NCBI GenBank assembly: GCA_963726975.1
Contig: CAVSEK010000001.1
Location: 434,001 to 498,000 of the forward strand
Reading direction: 5' to 3'
Source of the DNA: CAVSEK01 sp963726975
Lineage (GTDB): Bacteria; Actinomycetota; Actinomycetes; Mycobacteriales; SCTD01
Length of the DNA stretch: 64,000 nt
Shown: one piece after another, positions 34,820 to 46,414 of the stretch
Position numbering within the stretch: the first letter of the stretch is position 1
Layout of the letters: each line of letters starts with the position of its first letter
Notes under the pieces: generated by a model
The model's input: the letters and a program-made list of their open reading frames with translations, nothing else
What the model was told of the DNA's origin: nothing
Databases searched by the model: none
Program-made: the position numbers and the translations under genes

Positions 34820-35504
34820 TCAGGCCGTGACCGGCTTGGGCGCCCCCGGCGGCGTCGCGTCGGGCCGGCGCAGGTAGAGCGGCGACCAGCGGCTCGGTCG
34901 GCGCGCCGGCGAGCGCGCGGCGGGCCGCCAGCAGCACGACGCCCTCCGCGCTGAGGGTAGCGCGGCTCCGCGGCCTGCGGGAAGTGCTCGGCGTGCGCAG
35001 CGCGCCGTCGCCGACGACCCGGCCGGTCCAGCCGACGTCCGAGAGCGCCTGCGCGAGCGCGGCCGGGGTCAGCACCGACGGGCCCGCGACCCGCTCGTCG
35101 TCGTCGGCGTACTCCGCCCAGTAGACCTCCTTGCGCCGGGCGTCGGTCACCACCACGCGCTCGCCCTCGCCCCAGGGGTCGACGGCGTCGAGCGAGCAGC
35201 AGCCGTACGCCGGGACGCCCAGCGCGTCGGCCGTCGCCGCGGCCGTGACCACGCCGACCCGCAGCCCGGTGAAGGGGCCGGGCCCGAGGCCGACCGCGAC
35301 GGCGCCGAGGTCGCGCGGCCGGGCGCCGAGCTCGTCGAGCACGGCCCGCACGCCGGTCGCGAGCAGCTCGCCGTGCGCCCGCGCGTCGACGACCTGCCAC
35401 GTCGCGCTGCGGCCCCAGCGGGGCGTCGCCGTCCTCGCCGGCGCGAGCTCGACGAGCGCGACCTGCACCGCGGGGCTGGAGGTGTCGAGGCCGAGGACGA
35501 GCAC
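34820..35504 (-). CDS. tsaB: t6A synthesis protein TsaB, frameshifted
   Basis: TsaB, the inactive TsaD paralogue that with TsaE activates TsaD in t6A synthesis. Seen: LVLGLDTSSPAVQVALVEL, LDELGARPRDLGAVAVGLGPGPFTGLRVGV and VVTDARRKEVYWAEY. Near 35000 the frame shifts (one missing base) and gives AEHFPQAAEPRY, returns near 34960 (one surplus) to LSAEGVVLLAARRAL, and shifts again near 34883 to PLYLRRPDATPP, ending KPVTA at TGA. All three join cleanly. Corrected length about 227. TAGGCT seven bases before the GTG indicates a leaderless start. Confidence 0.9.
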
Positions 35505-35511
35505 GCCGACC

Positions 35512-35517
35512 AGCCTA
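35512..35517 (-). promoter_or_regulatory. -10-like TAGGCT before tsaB, made from an upstream stop codon
   Basis: The TAG stop of the upstream lipoprotein gene (35517-35515) forms the first half of TAGGCT, which ends seven bases before the tsaB GTG at 35504. Confidence 0.45.
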
Positions 35518-36020
35518 GGGACCGGCGAGCGAGACCACGGCGTACCACCGGGCAGCCGGCGACCGGCGCGGCGACCGTGAGCCGGTAGGCGGTCGTACCT
35601 CCCCCGCGGCGCGACGGGCGGCTCGACGACGAGCTCCTCGGGCTCGTCCTCGCGGCAGGCCAGCTCGCTCTCGGCGTCCGAGGCCGGGTCGGTCGTCACG
35701 GTCACCGACGTGCGCCCCTGGCAGACCGTGCGCACCCGCAGCCGCTGACCGGCGGGGACGACGACGTCGAAGGCGCGCGCCTGCAGGGCGCTGTCCTCGT
35801 CGTTGCCGCCGCGCGCCAGCTCGCCCGGCCCCGGCGCGACGACGAGCGCGTCGTACGCCGCGCTGCCCTCCTCGGGCGCGCTGCCGGTCGGCGACGGCAG
35901 CGGCTCCGGCGTGCCGGGGCAGGTCGGCGGGCACGGGTCGGGCGGCGGGAGCGCCTCGCGGGAGGACCCGCAGCCCGCCACGAGCAGCAGGCCCGCCGAG
36001 GGCGAGGACGACCGCGGACC

Positions 36021-36024
<4 letters not shown>
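35515..36024 (-). CDS. predicted small lipoprotein, three frameshifts
   Basis: About 168 residues after correction; family not recognised. Seen: signal RSAVVLALGG followed, one surplus base later, by LLLVAGCGSS, a lipobox with lipidation Cys; then a Pro-rich linker (PPPDPCPPTCPGTPEPLP), a region ALQARAFDVVVPAGQRLRVRTVCQG resembling a beta-sandwich domain, and, after further breaks near 35607 and 35552, TAYRLTVAAPVAGC and YAVVSLAGP before TAG. GTG 36024 overlaps the stop of the ligase gene (GTGA). It is probably an exported protein of the same operon; role unknown. Confidence 0.65.
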
Positions 36025-37561
<1,537 letters not shown>

Positions 37562-37675
37562 CGGGGCTCCAGGGTCGTGGGCGGGACGCGGACGGCCGGG
37601 GACCCCGGCCGGTGTACAGGTGACGTGCGGCACAGCACGGACGTGCCCGGACCGCGCGAGCGGCCCGGACGCGGC

Positions 37676-37703
37676 GGCGGCCGGCCCCGGGGGACCGGCC
37701 GCC
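37676..37703 (-). terminator. hairpin between the binding-protein and ligase genes
   Basis: GGCGGCCGG and CCGGCCGCC pair around CCCC/GGGG with one bulged A. It lies between the substrate-binding protein stop (37730) and the ligase start (37561) and may lower expression of the ligase. Confidence 0.6.
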
Positions 37704-37729
37704 GGTCGGGCGCGCCGCAGGTCGCGGGG

Positions 37730-39064
37730 TCAGCCGGTCGGGACGCCGTTCGCCGGCGGCGCGGGCGGGGTGTAGGTCGACGCCTCGACGGGCCGTCCTT
37801 GTCGCCGGTGGTCTGCACGGCGCGTGACGTCGACCGGCACGCCGCTCTTGACCTGGACGACCTTCACACCGCTGATGCCGCGGTGCGAGTCCTTGCTGTA
37901 GTCGAACGGCGCCAGGGCCGGGCCCTGGAACTTCCCGCCCTTGGCCTCGAGGGCCTTGACCAGCCCCTCGCGGGTCAGGTCCTTGCCGGCCGCCGCGACG
38001 GTCTGGGCGAAGGTGTAGGCGCCGGCCATGCCGTAGAGGTCTGGTAGTTCGTGAGCGGCTTGCCGTCGCCCTTGGCCTGCCAGACCTTCGTCCAGAGCTG
38101 GACCCACGGGTCGTCGGTCTTGTCGTTGCCGTTGAGGTAGGCGGTGGTGTAGATGCCCTCGAGCGGCCCCGGGCCGGTCACGCTGCCCTTGGAGAAGCGG
38201 TTGAGCAGCCCGCCGACGAGGCTGGCGTCCAGGCCGACGCCGCAGTAGAACCACTGCGGCTTGTAGCCCTGCGCCGAGGCCCTGGAGCTGCGAGAGCGCG
38301 GTGTAGGCCGGCACGTTGAAGCCGAGCACCACGTCGGCACCGGAGGCCTTGAGCTGCTGGATCTGCGGGCTCACGTCGGTGTTGCCGGAGGTGTAGGTCA
38401 CCTCCTGGACGATCTGGTTGGACAGGAACTGCTTCACGCCGGCGGCACCGTCGCGCCCGAAGTCGTCGCCCTGCAGGAACAGGCCGACCTTGGCGTTGGG
38501 CATGTTGTCCGCGATGTACTTGCCCATGACCTTGCCCTCGACCGTGTAGTCGGGCTGCCAGCCGAAGGTGTTCGGGTACTTGTCGGGCTGGTTCCACGCG
38601 AGCGCGCCGGAGGACACGAACAGGTCCGGGACGTCGTTCTCGTCGAGGAAGTCGAGGACCGCCGAGTGGGTCGGCGTGCCCAGCCCCTGGATCATCGAGA
38701 AGACCTTGTCCTGCAGCACCAGCTGGTTGGTGACGTTCGTGGTGTTGGTCGGGTTGTAGCCGTCGTCGCGGACGAGGTACTCGATCGTGCGGCCGTTGAT
38801 GCCGCCCTGGTCGTTGAGGTAGTCGAAGTAGGCCTTGGCCCCGACCGGGATCTCGCTGTAGCCGGGCGCGGCCACACCGGTGAGCGGCATGTGCGTGCCG
38901 ATCTTGATGCTGGACGAGGTCAGGCCCGGCTGGTCGGCGGAGCTGCCGCCGCTGCTCCCGCTCGAGCCCGTGTCGGAGCCGCCTCCGCAGGCGGCGAGCA
39001 GCACCGTCGCCCCGGCGACGGCGGCGACCGCCCGCGCGAGCGAGCGGCTGGATGAGATCCTCAC
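37730..39064 (-). CDS. livK: Liv-type ABC transporter substrate-binding lipoprotein, four frameshifts
   Basis: Periplasmic-binding-protein type I receptor of a branched-chain amino acid-like importer. Seen: signal with lipobox VLLAAC, Ser/Gly linker, IKIGTHMPLTGVAAPGYSEIPVGAKAYFDYLN-style start, the RTIEYLVRDDGYNP segment, and the C-terminal VVQVKSGVPVDV. Breaks at about 38285, 38043, 37825 and 37793 (insertion, deletion, insertion, deletion) resume exactly (YKPQWFYCGVGLDASL; DLYGMAGAYTFAQTV; VQTTGDKDG; PVEASTYTPP). Length about 444 is rather long but usual for the group that co-occurs with CoA ligases. Substrate may be an organic acid rather than an amino acid. Confidence 0.86.
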   Translation of the reverse strand: MRISSSRSLARAVAAVAGATVLLAACGGGSDTGSSGSSGGSSADQPGLTSSSIKIGTHMPLTGVAAPGYSEIPVGAKAYFDYLNDQGGINGRTIEYLVRDDGYNPTNTTNVTNQLVLQDKVFSMIQGLGTPTHSAVLDFLDENDVPDLFVSSGALAWNQPDKYPNTFGWQPDYTVEGKVMGKYIADNMPNAKVGLFLQGDDFGRDGAAGVKQFLSNQIVQEVTYTSGNTDVSPQIQQLKASGADVVLGFNVPAYTALSQLQGLGAGLQAAVVLLRRRPGRQPRRRAAQPLLQGQRDRPGAARGHLHHRLPQRQRQDRRPVGPALDEGLAGQGRRQAAHELPDLYGMAGAYTFAQTVAAAGKDLTREGLVKALEAKGGKFQGPALAPFDYSKDSHRGISGVKVVQVKSGVPVDVTRRADHRRQGRPVEASTYTPPAPPANGVPTG

Positions 39065-39203
39065 GTGTTCCTCCTCCTGGCACCGGCTCCGGGGGCGGGG
39101 TCGGCAGTCGTCCGCAGTCGGGCCGGTCGGACCGCTGCGGAGCTCGGGCGGGTCGTGGCCACAGCGGCGACGACCCGGTGGTGGTGCTCGGTGCAGGCGC
39201 GCA

Positions 39204-40322
39204 TCAGGCGGCCGCGGCCCGGCGACGGGCGGCGCGGCGACCCAGGTAGGCGAAGCGGATCGACCCCACGACGCCGCGGGGGGCCAGCAGCATGACCAGC
39301 ACGAGCATCACCCCGTAGACGAGCGGGGCGATGTTCGCGGCCTGCGCGCTGCTGAGCCCGGCGTCCAGACCGCGGTCGGTGATGAACGGCTGGGCGAAGA
39401 CGAGCAGCGCCGCGCCGAGGACCGCGCCGGTGAGGCTGCCGAGCCCGCCGATGACCATGCCCGTGAGCAGGCCCAGCGACAGGACGACGGTGAAGCTCGT
39501 CGGCGCGGCGAGCCGGCCGACCACGGCGAGCAGCGCGCCGGCGACCCCGGCGCAGGCCGCGCTCACGACGAAGGCGAGGACCCGGGCCCGGCCCAGGTCG
39601 ATGCCGGCGAGCTGCGCGGCGACCTCGTCGTCGCGCACGGCCCGCCACTGCCGGCCGACCCGGCTGGTGAGCAGGTTGCTCAGCAGCAGCAGCACGACCA
39701 GCGCCAGCGCCCACCCGTAGTAGGCCAGGTAGGTCGCCCCGGTCGGCCGGGCGCCGCCGAGGCCCTCGACGAGCGAGCTGAACCAGTCGGGGGCGCGCGG
39801 CGGGCGCACGCGCAGGCCCTGCTCGCCGCCCAGCAGGTCGTCGTAGCGGATCGCGAGCCCGGGCAGCCCGACCGCGAGCGCCAGCGTGGCGCCGGCGAGG
39901 TAGGGGCCGTGCAACCGGGCAGCGGCGATCGCCGACCACGAACCCGACGAGGCTGGCGGTGACGACGGACGCCAGGACGATGACGAGGAAGGGCAGGCCC
40001 TCCTGCCGCTCGAGCAGGACCGCCGTCGTGTAGGCGCCGACGGCCATGAGCGCGCCGTGCCCGAGGCTGATCTGCCCGTTGATGCCGGTGAGCACGCTCA
40101 GCCCGGCGACCGCGGGGACGTAGTAGGCCATCGAGGCCAGCTGCGAGGCCCGGAACGGGTCGACCGCCAGCAGCAGCAGGACGATCCCGACGTACGCCAG
40201 GACCATGAGCGCGAGGTGCGTGAGCAGCGTGCTGCCCAGCCCCCGTCGGCCGGGGCGGCAGGGACGGCGGTGCCGGGCTCGGCGCCCGGCTCGCGGCGCG
40301 GCTCGTCGGTGCGGGTGGTCAT
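39204..40322 (-). CDS. livM: Liv-type ABC transporter permease LivM, two frameshifts
   Basis: Second inner-membrane subunit of the importer. Seen: N-terminal hydrophilic leader, LALMVLAYVGIVLLLLAV, the hallmark VAGLSVLTGINGQISLGHGALMAVGAY, then after a break near 39920 LHGPYLAGATLALAVG and the Liv loop GRQWRAVRDDEVAAQLAGIDLGRAR and IGGLGSLTGAVLGAALL. Breaks at about 40240 (one missing base in a G-run) and 39920 (one surplus). ATG 40322 is one base after the livH stop. Corrected length about 372. Confidence 0.88.
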
Positions 40323-40323
40323 C

Positions 40324-41208
40324 TCACACCTTCCTGGCGACGCTGCTGGAGAACAGGCCGCCGGGCCGCAGCAGCAGCACGGCGACGAGGATGACGAGCG
40401 CGGCGAGCGTGACGAGCTCGCTGCCGAGGTAGCCCGAGACGTACGACGAGGTCAGCCCCAGGACGGCGCCGCCGACGAGCGCGCCGACGAAGCTGTCCAG
40501 GCCGCCGAGCACCGCGGCGACGAAGCCGAAGACGACCACGCCCTGCATGTACTGCGGCGAGACGAGCCCGCCGCCGGCGATGAGCAGGCCGGCGAGCGAG
40601 CCGAACAGCCCGGCCAGCGCCCAGCCGAGCGTGAGCATCCGCCCGACCCGGACGCCGAGCAGGCGGGCGACCTCCTGGCCGAAGGCCGCGGCGCGCATCT
40701 GCAGGCCCAGGCTGGTCGCGGAGAACAGCAGCAGCAGCGCGACCATCGCCACGAGCACGGCGCCGTACTTCCAGAGGTCGTTCGCGCGTGAGCGAGACGG
40801 TCGGTGTCGCCGAACTCGACAGCCCGTTGAGCGAGAACGGCGCCGGGAACGCCTCGAGCACGTTGCCGAACAGGATGGCGGCGAGCGCCTCGATCGCGAC
40901 GAAGATGCCCGAGCGTGACGATGACCGGGTTGATCTCCGGACCGTTCTCGACGGGCCGGACGATGACCCGCTCGACGAACGCCGCCGAGCAGGAACCCGG
41001 CGGCGAGCGCGGCCGGCAGCGCCAGCCAGTACGACTGGCCGTGCTGGACGAGCTCGAGGGCCAGGTAGCTGGTGAACATGGCCTGCGCGCCCTGGGCGAA
41101 GTTGATGACCCGGGTGGCGCGGAAGATGAGGACCAGGCAGAGCGCGAACGCGGCGAAGACCACGCCGAGCGTCAGCCCGGAGAGGGTGAAGTTCAGGAAC
41201 TGCAGCAC
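40324..41208 (-). CDS. livH: Liv-type ABC transporter permease LivH, several frameshifts
   Basis: First permease subunit. Seen: LQFLNFTLSGLTLGVVFAAFALCLVLIFRATRVINFAQGAQAM, the diagnostic LivH start, and after a broken stretch NDLWKYGAVLVAMVALLLLFSATSLGLQMRAAAFGQEVARLLGV and VLGGLDSFVGALVGGAVLGL. Between about 40990 and 40790 three to four indels scatter the sequence over all frames (the fragment LEAFPAPFSLNGLSS belongs here). GTG 41208 has GGGAG five bases upstream. Corrected length about 295, normal. Confidence 0.87.
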   Translation of the reverse strand: MLQFLNFTLSGLTLGVVFAAFALCLVLIFRATRVINFAQGAQAMFTSYLALELVQHGQSYWLALPAALAAGFLLGGVRRAGHRPARRERSGDQPGHRHARASSSRSRRSPPSCSATCSRRSRRRSRSTGCRVRRHRPSRSRANDLWKYGAVLVAMVALLLLFSATSLGLQMRAAAFGQEVARLLGVRVGRMLTLGWALAGLFGSLAGLLIAGGGLVSPQYMQGVVVFGFVAAVLGGLDSFVGALVGGAVLGLTSSYVSGYLGSELVTLAALVILVAVLLLRPGGLFSSSVARKV

Positions 41209-41246
41209 GGTCGCTCCCGGGAGGGGGTACGAGGGCCGGGCGGGCC

Positions 41247-41949
<703 letters not shown>

Positions 41950-41950
41950 G

Positions 41951-42786
41951 TCAGGCCTCCCCGCCGGCAGGGGCGTGCTCGTGCTGGACCTCGTCGCCGA
42001 GGTAGGCCGAGAGCACGGCCGGGTCGGTGCGCACCTCGTCGGGGGTGCCGTCGGCGATGACCTTGCCGAAGTCGAGGACGGTGATCCGCTCGCAGACCCG
42101 CATGACGAGGTCCATGTGGTGCTCGACGAGCATCACCGACGTGCGGCCCGACAGCGCCGTGATCGTGTCGCCGAGCTCGTCCATCTCGTCGTTGGACAAC
42201 CCGGCCGCCGGCTCGTCGAGCAGCAGCAGCTCGGGCTCCGCGACGAGCGCGCGGGCCAGCGCGACGCGCTTCTGCACCGGGTAGGGCAGCGACCCCGGGT
42301 AGCGGTCGGCGACGTCGGCGGCGCCGAGCTCGGCGAGCACCGCGTAGGCCCGGTCGCGCAGGGCACGCTCGTCGCGGTCGCTGCGCGGGAGCCCGAGCAG
42401 CGCGCTGACGAAGCCCGACCGGCTGCGCGGCCCGCCCCGGTGACCACGTTGTCGAGCACGGTGAGCCCGGGGAAGAGCCCCACGCCCTGCAGCGTGCGGC
42501 TGATGCCGAGGCCGGCGAGCTGGTGCGGCCGCAGGCCGCGCAGCTCCTCGTCGCGCCAGCGCAGGTCGCCCTCCGACGGCGCCAGGAAGCCGCAGACGAC
42601 GTTGAAGAGCGTCGTCTTGCCGGCGCCGTTGGGGCCGATGACCCCGTGCACCTCGCCGGGCAGCACCGTCAGCGAGACGTCGTCGAGGGCGGTGAGCCCG
42701 CCGAACCGGACCGTCACCCCGCGGACCTCGAAGCTGCTGCTCGCCGTGGCGCCGACCTCAGGGGCCGCGCCGGTCGAGGTGCTCAC
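41951..42786 (-). CDS. livG: Liv-type ABC transporter ATPase LivG, one frameshift
   Basis: About 279-residue ABC ATPase, first gene of the importer operon. Seen: FEVRGVTVRFGGLTALDDVSL, Walker A GPNGAGKTT, FNVVCGFLAPSEG, GISRTLQGVGLFPGLTVLDNVV, then after one missing base near 42440 GFVSALLGLPRSDRD-like sequence, and LGAADVADRYPGSLPYPVQKRVALARAL, where the signature Ser-Gly-Gly is changed to YPVQKR. LLLLDEPAAGLSNDE (Walker B) and LVEHHMDLVM are normal. The altered signature is also seen in other LivG-like proteins linked to acyl-CoA ligases, as far as I recall. GTG 42786 starts the chain. Confidence 0.9.
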
Positions 42787-42965
42787 GCCGTCCGTCCTCG
42801 CGCCATGCCGCGGCTCCCTCGGTCGTCGCTGCGGGCCGGAGCCCACCCGGTCGTCCGTGACCGGGACCACATGGACCGCACGCCGGGGGCGCCCCGACAG
42901 GCACCCTCCGGTCGTGCTGCGTTCGTGACCCGCCCGTGACCGGCGGTCCACCGTCCGGGCCGGGG

Positions 42966-43589
42966 TCAGGGACGCGCTGCCGCGCTCCCGGCCCAGCGCG
43001 CGCCGTACGGCCGGACCTCCGCCGTGCGCAGGTCCTCGGCACCGCCCGCCGGCCGGTCGAGGCGCACCTCCAGGCGCGCGTCGGCGAGGCCCTCCACGAG
43101 GCCCTCGCCCCACTCGACGACGACGACGCTGCTCGGCAGGTCGGCGTCGAGGTCGAGGTCGTCGAGCTCGAGCCCCGGCGCGCCCGCGTCGCGCAGCCGG
43201 TAGGCGTCGACGTGCACCAGCGGCAGCGGCCCCCGGTGCACCCGGGCGAGGACGAAGGTCGGGCTGGTCACCGGCCCGCGCACGCCGAGACCGTCGCCGA
43301 TGCCCGAGGTGAGCGCGGTCTTGCCCGCGCCGAGCGGGCCGGACAGCACGACGAGGTCACCCGGCCGCAGCAGGCCCGCCAGCCGCCGGCCGAGCGCGCG
43401 GGTCTGCTCCGGGGCCGGGAGCCGCAGGGGCACCGGCCGGACCAGCTCGGCGGGGGTGAGCGCGGTGAAGCCGAGCGCGGACCAGGACCCGTCGAGCGGC
43501 CCGGGCGCGCGCAGGTCGAGCGCGTCGCCGGGCGCGGCGAGGGCGGCGGCGACCTCCTCGGGCGCCCGCACCCACAGCGAGGTGCTCAC
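42966..43589 (-). CDS. tsaE: t6A synthesis ATPase TsaE with N-terminal extension
   Basis: 207-residue protein whose last about 150 residues are TsaE, the ATPase that binds TsaB-TsaD in t6A synthesis. Seen: LPAPEQTRALGRRLAGLL, Walker A SGPLGAGKTALTSGIG, VTSPTFVLARVH, LVHVDAYRL and VVVEWGEGL. The first about 60 residues (LWVRAPEEVAAALAAPGDAL and following) are extra compared with the usual 150-160-residue family and match nothing I know. GTG 43589 overlaps the TGA of the uracil glycosylase gene (GTGA), so the start is firm. Frame is unbroken. Confidence 0.92.
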   Translation of the reverse strand: MSTSLWVRAPEEVAAALAAPGDALDLRAPGPLDGSWSALGFTALTPAELVRPVPLRLPAPEQTRALGRRLAGLLRPGDLVVLSGPLGAGKTALTSGIGDGLGVRGPVTSPTFVLARVHRGPLPLVHVDAYRLRDAGAPGLELDDLDLDADLPSSVVVVEWGEGLVEGLADARLEVRLDRPAGGAEDLRTAEVRPYGARWAGSAAARP

Positions 43590-44209
43590 GGCCCCTCCGC
43601 CAGGCGTACGGCCCGGGCGAGGTCCTCGCGCAGCAGCCGGCGCGGCTCGCCCGCCGGGCCCGAGCGGATCGCGGCGCTGGGGTGGTAGGTCGGCAGCACC
43701 CGGCGGCCGCCGACCTCGTGGACGCGACCGCGGACGGCGCCGAGCGCGACCGGCCCGAGGAACCAGCGGGCCGACGACAGCCCCAGGGCGACGACCACCA
43801 CCGGGTCGAGCAGCTCGAGCTGCCGCTCGACCCAGCCGCGGCAGTGCGCCGACTCGGCCGGTCGCGGCGGCCGGTTCGCCGGCGGCCGGCACTTGAGCGT
43901 GTTGAGGACCGCCGTGCGCGCGCGGTCGCCGCCGACCTCGGCGAGCAGCTGGTCGAGCAGCTGCCCGCTGCGGCCCACGAACGGCTCGCCGGTCAGGTCC
44001 TCCTGCGCGCCCGGGGCCTCGCCGACGACGAGCAGCCGGGCGCCGGCCGGGGCGCTGCCGACGACCACGCGGGTGCGGGTGGTCGCGAGCTCCGGGCAGG
44101 CCGTGCAGGTGCGCACGTCGTCGGCGAGCGCGCCCCAGTCGGGTGCGGCCCGGGCGCGCGCGTCGACCTCGGCCGCCGCCTGCCGCACGGCCGGCGGCAG
44201 ACCCCTCAC
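43586..44209 (-). CDS. family 4 uracil-DNA glycosylase, [4Fe-4S]
   Basis: 207-residue UdgA-type enzyme removing uracil from DNA. Seen: first Cys pair in TCTACPEL, motif 1 LVVGEAPGAQEDLTGEPFVGRSG, third Cys in NTLKCRPPANRPP, fourth in AHCRGWVERQ, and motif 2 TYHPSAAIR. All four cluster ligands are present. ATG 44209 lies 18 bases after the hydrolase stop; the TGA overlaps the tsaE GTG. Genome repair coupled with cell-wall and tRNA-modification genes in one operon appears to be a matter of shared expression only. Confidence 0.93.
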   Translation of the reverse strand: MRGLPPAVRQAAAEVDARARAAPDWGALADDVRTCTACPELATTRTRVVVGSAPAGARLLVVGEAPGAQEDLTGEPFVGRSGQLLDQLLAEVGGDRARTAVLNTLKCRPPANRPPRPAESAHCRGWVERQLELLDPVVVVALGLSSARWFLGPVALGAVRGRVHEVGGRRVLPTYHPSAAIRSGPAGEPRRLLREDLARAVRLAEGP

Positions 44210-44227
44210 GCCCCCCTCACGCCCCCC

Positions 44228-45305
44228 TCACGCCCCGCTCGCGCCCACCGCGACGCGGTCGGCCGCCCGCCGCAGCAGCGCCTGCAGGTGGGCGGAGACG
44301 ACGTCGGCGCGCTCCAGCAGGGCCATGTGCCCCGCGCCCTCCACGACGACGAGGTGCGCGTCGGGCAGCGCGGCGGCGATCCCGCGGCTGTGCTCCTCGG
44401 GCGTCACGAGGTCGCGGGTGCCGACCAGGACGAGCACGTCGACCGCGCGGAGCACGTCGAGCGCGGCGAGCTTGTCGTGGCTCATGAACGTGTCGTAGAA
44501 CTCCGCGATCACCTCGACCGGGCACTCCGCGGTCATCTGCTCGACGAAGCCGACGAGGGCGGGGCTCACGTCGCGGTCCCCGAAGGCGATCCGCCGGGCC
44601 ACGAGGAAGGCCAGGTCGGTGCCCAGCCGGCGGGTCCGCTCGAACGCGGTGGGCCGCGAGCGCGCACCGCGGGTGAGCAGCGGCAGCGCCCGCCGGGTCA
44701 GCGGGGTGGCCGCCGCCGGCAGGCCGAAGGTGAGCTCGCGACAGCCGGCCCGCCGAGGTGCTGAGGAGCGCGACGGCGACCACCCGCGGGCCGAACAGCT
44801 CCGGCCGGGCGTCGGCCAGCGACATGACCGTCATCCCGCCCATCGAGTGCCCGACGAGCACGACCGGGCCGGTCGGTGCGCAGGTCTCCAGCACCGCGGC
44901 GAGGTCGCGGCCGAGCTGGTCGATCGTGGCGTGCTCCGGGCTGCTGCGGCCGCTGCGGCCGTGGCTGCGCTGGTCCCACAGCACCAGGCGCACCCCGGGC
45001 CCGGCGAGCGCCTGCCGCTGGTAGTGCCAGACGGCGAGCTGCTGGGTGTAGCCGTGGCAGAGCACGACGGTCAGCGGGGCGTCCGGGCGCCGACCTCCTC
45101 GACGTGCAGCGGCACCCCGTCGTCGGCGACCACCCGGCGCACCCGGTCGGCGGGCAGCGCGAAGAACGGCTGCCCGGCCTCCGGGTCGGGCGCCAGGCGC
45201 ACCCGACCGACGGCGTAGCGCTCCGCGGCGAGCCCCGCCGCGACGCCGGTGACGACGAGCCCGGCGAGCCCGCCGGCGACGCCGGCGCGCGCCCAGGGCG
45301 CTCAC
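44228..45305 (-). CDS. alpha/beta hydrolase, frameshifted
   Basis: About 357-residue membrane-anchored or exported alpha/beta hydrolase; such genes commonly follow alr in actinobacteria. Seen: GTG 45305 overlapping the alr TGA; a hydrophobic N terminus (AGVAGGLAGLVVTGVAAGLAA) after a surplus base near 45290; LTVVLCHGYTQQLAVWHYQ, LVLWDQRSHGRSGRS, the nucleophile elbow GHSMGGMT; after another break near 44750 the chain resumes RRIAFGDRDVSPALVGFVEQM, VDVLVLVGTRDLVTPEEHS with the catalytic Asp and VVVEGAGHMALLE with the His. At least three indels. Substrate unknown. Confidence 0.85.
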
Positions 45306-46414
45306 GCGTACGTCCGGGGCACCCGGGCACCGACCCGCGTGACGACCTCGTAGTCGATGGTGCCGAGCACGTCGGCCCACTCCTGCGCGGTCGGCTCGCC
45401 GTCGTCGCCGGGGCCGAAGAGCAGCACCTCGTCGCCGGCGCTCACCGGCGTCGTCGCCGACGTCGAGGACGAACTGGTCCATGCAGACGGTCCCGGCGAC
45501 GGTGCGGCGCCGCCCGCCGAGCTGCACCGGCAGCGGCGTTGGTGCCGGCGCGCGGCACCCCGTCGGCGTAGCCGAGCGGCACCAGCGCGAGGGTCGTCTC
45601 GCGCTCGGTCGTGTAGCGGTGCAGGTAGCTCACGCCCGGCCCCGCCGGCACCCGCTTGACCAGCGCCACGCGGCCGGCGAGCGTCATCGCGGGCCGCAGG
45701 CCGTAAGTCGGCCGGGCTGCCCAGCTGCGGCACCGGCGACAGGCCGTAGAGCGCGACACCGGGACGCACGAGGTCGTAGTGCGTGGCGGGCGCCGTGAGG
45801 GTGGCGGCGGAGTTGGCCAGGTGCCGCACCTGCGGGACGCACGCCCGCCCGCGCCGCGACCTCCAGCGCCTCGGCGAAGACCGCCGACTGCCGCAGTTGA
45901 CCGGGTGGTCGGGCCCGCCGTCGGCGAAGGCGAAGTGGCTCCAGACGCCGACGACCTCGACGCCGTCGGTCCGCGCGGCCTGCGCGCACAGCCCGGGCCA
46001 GTCCTCGACGGTCGCGCCGCCCCGGGACAGGCCGGTGTCGACCTTGAGGTGCACCCGGGCCGTACGGCCGGTCCGCGCGGCAGCCTCCGCCGCCCGGCGC
46101 AGCTCGGCGAGGTCGTAGATCCCGAGGTCGACGCCCGCGGCGACCGCCGGCGCGAGGTCCTCCTGCGGGGAGGACAGCCAGGCGAGCACGGGCGCCTCGA
46201 TCCCGGCCGCGCGCAGGCCGAGGGCCTCCTCGAGGAAGGCGACGCCCAGCCACGCCGCGCCGCCGGCGAGCACCGCGCGGCGCTGCGGCACCAGCCCGTG
46301 GCCGTAGCCGTCGGCCTTCACGACGGCCATCACGCCCGCGGCGCCGGCGAGCTCGTCGAGGCGCCGCGTGTTGGCGGTGATGGCGGCGAGGTCGATGCGC
46401 GCCTCGCTCCTCAT
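45302..46414 (-). CDS. alr: alanine racemase, several frameshifts
   Basis: PLP enzyme that makes D-alanine for peptidoglycan. Seen: SEARIDLAAITANTRRLDEL, the PLP Lys in VMAVVKADGYGHG, WLGVAFLEEALGLRAAGI, VHLKVDTGLSRGG, VWSHFAFAD, HLANSAATL and YDLVRPGVALYG; then in other frames RPAMTLAGRVALVKRVPAG, LVPLGYADGVPRAGTN, RTVAGTVCMDQFVLDVGDD and EVLLFGPGDDGEPTAQEWAD with the end VVTRVGARVPRTYA. Breaks at about 45893, 45850, 45705, 45535 and 45455. ATG 46414 overlaps the nnr stop (ATGA). An essential gene, so the damage is most likely technical. Confidence 0.92.
   Translation of the reverse strand: MRSEARIDLAAITANTRRLDELAGAAGVMAVVKADGYGHGLVPQRRAVLAGGAAWLGVAFLEEALGLRAAGIEAPVLAWLSSPQEDLAPAVAAGVDLGIYDLAELRRAAEAAARTGRTARVHLKVDTGLSRGGATVEDWPGLCAQAARTDGVEVVGVWSHFAFADGGPDHPVNCGSRRSSPRRWRSRRGRACVPQVRHLANSAATLTAPATHYDLVRPGVALYGLSPVPQLGSPADLRPAARDDARRPRGAGQAGAGGAGRELPAPLHDRARDDPRAGAARLRRRGAARRHQRRCRCSSAGGAAPSPGPSAWTSSSSTSATTPVSAGDEVLLFGPGDDGEPTAQEWADVLGTIDYEVVTRVGARVPRTYA

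Noticed and set aside
33556..35981. A real multi-domain fusion of lipoprotein, TsaB, unknown protein and RimI
   Set aside because: Each part has its own start with leaderless or overlap signals, and the links between parts are nonsense in all families.
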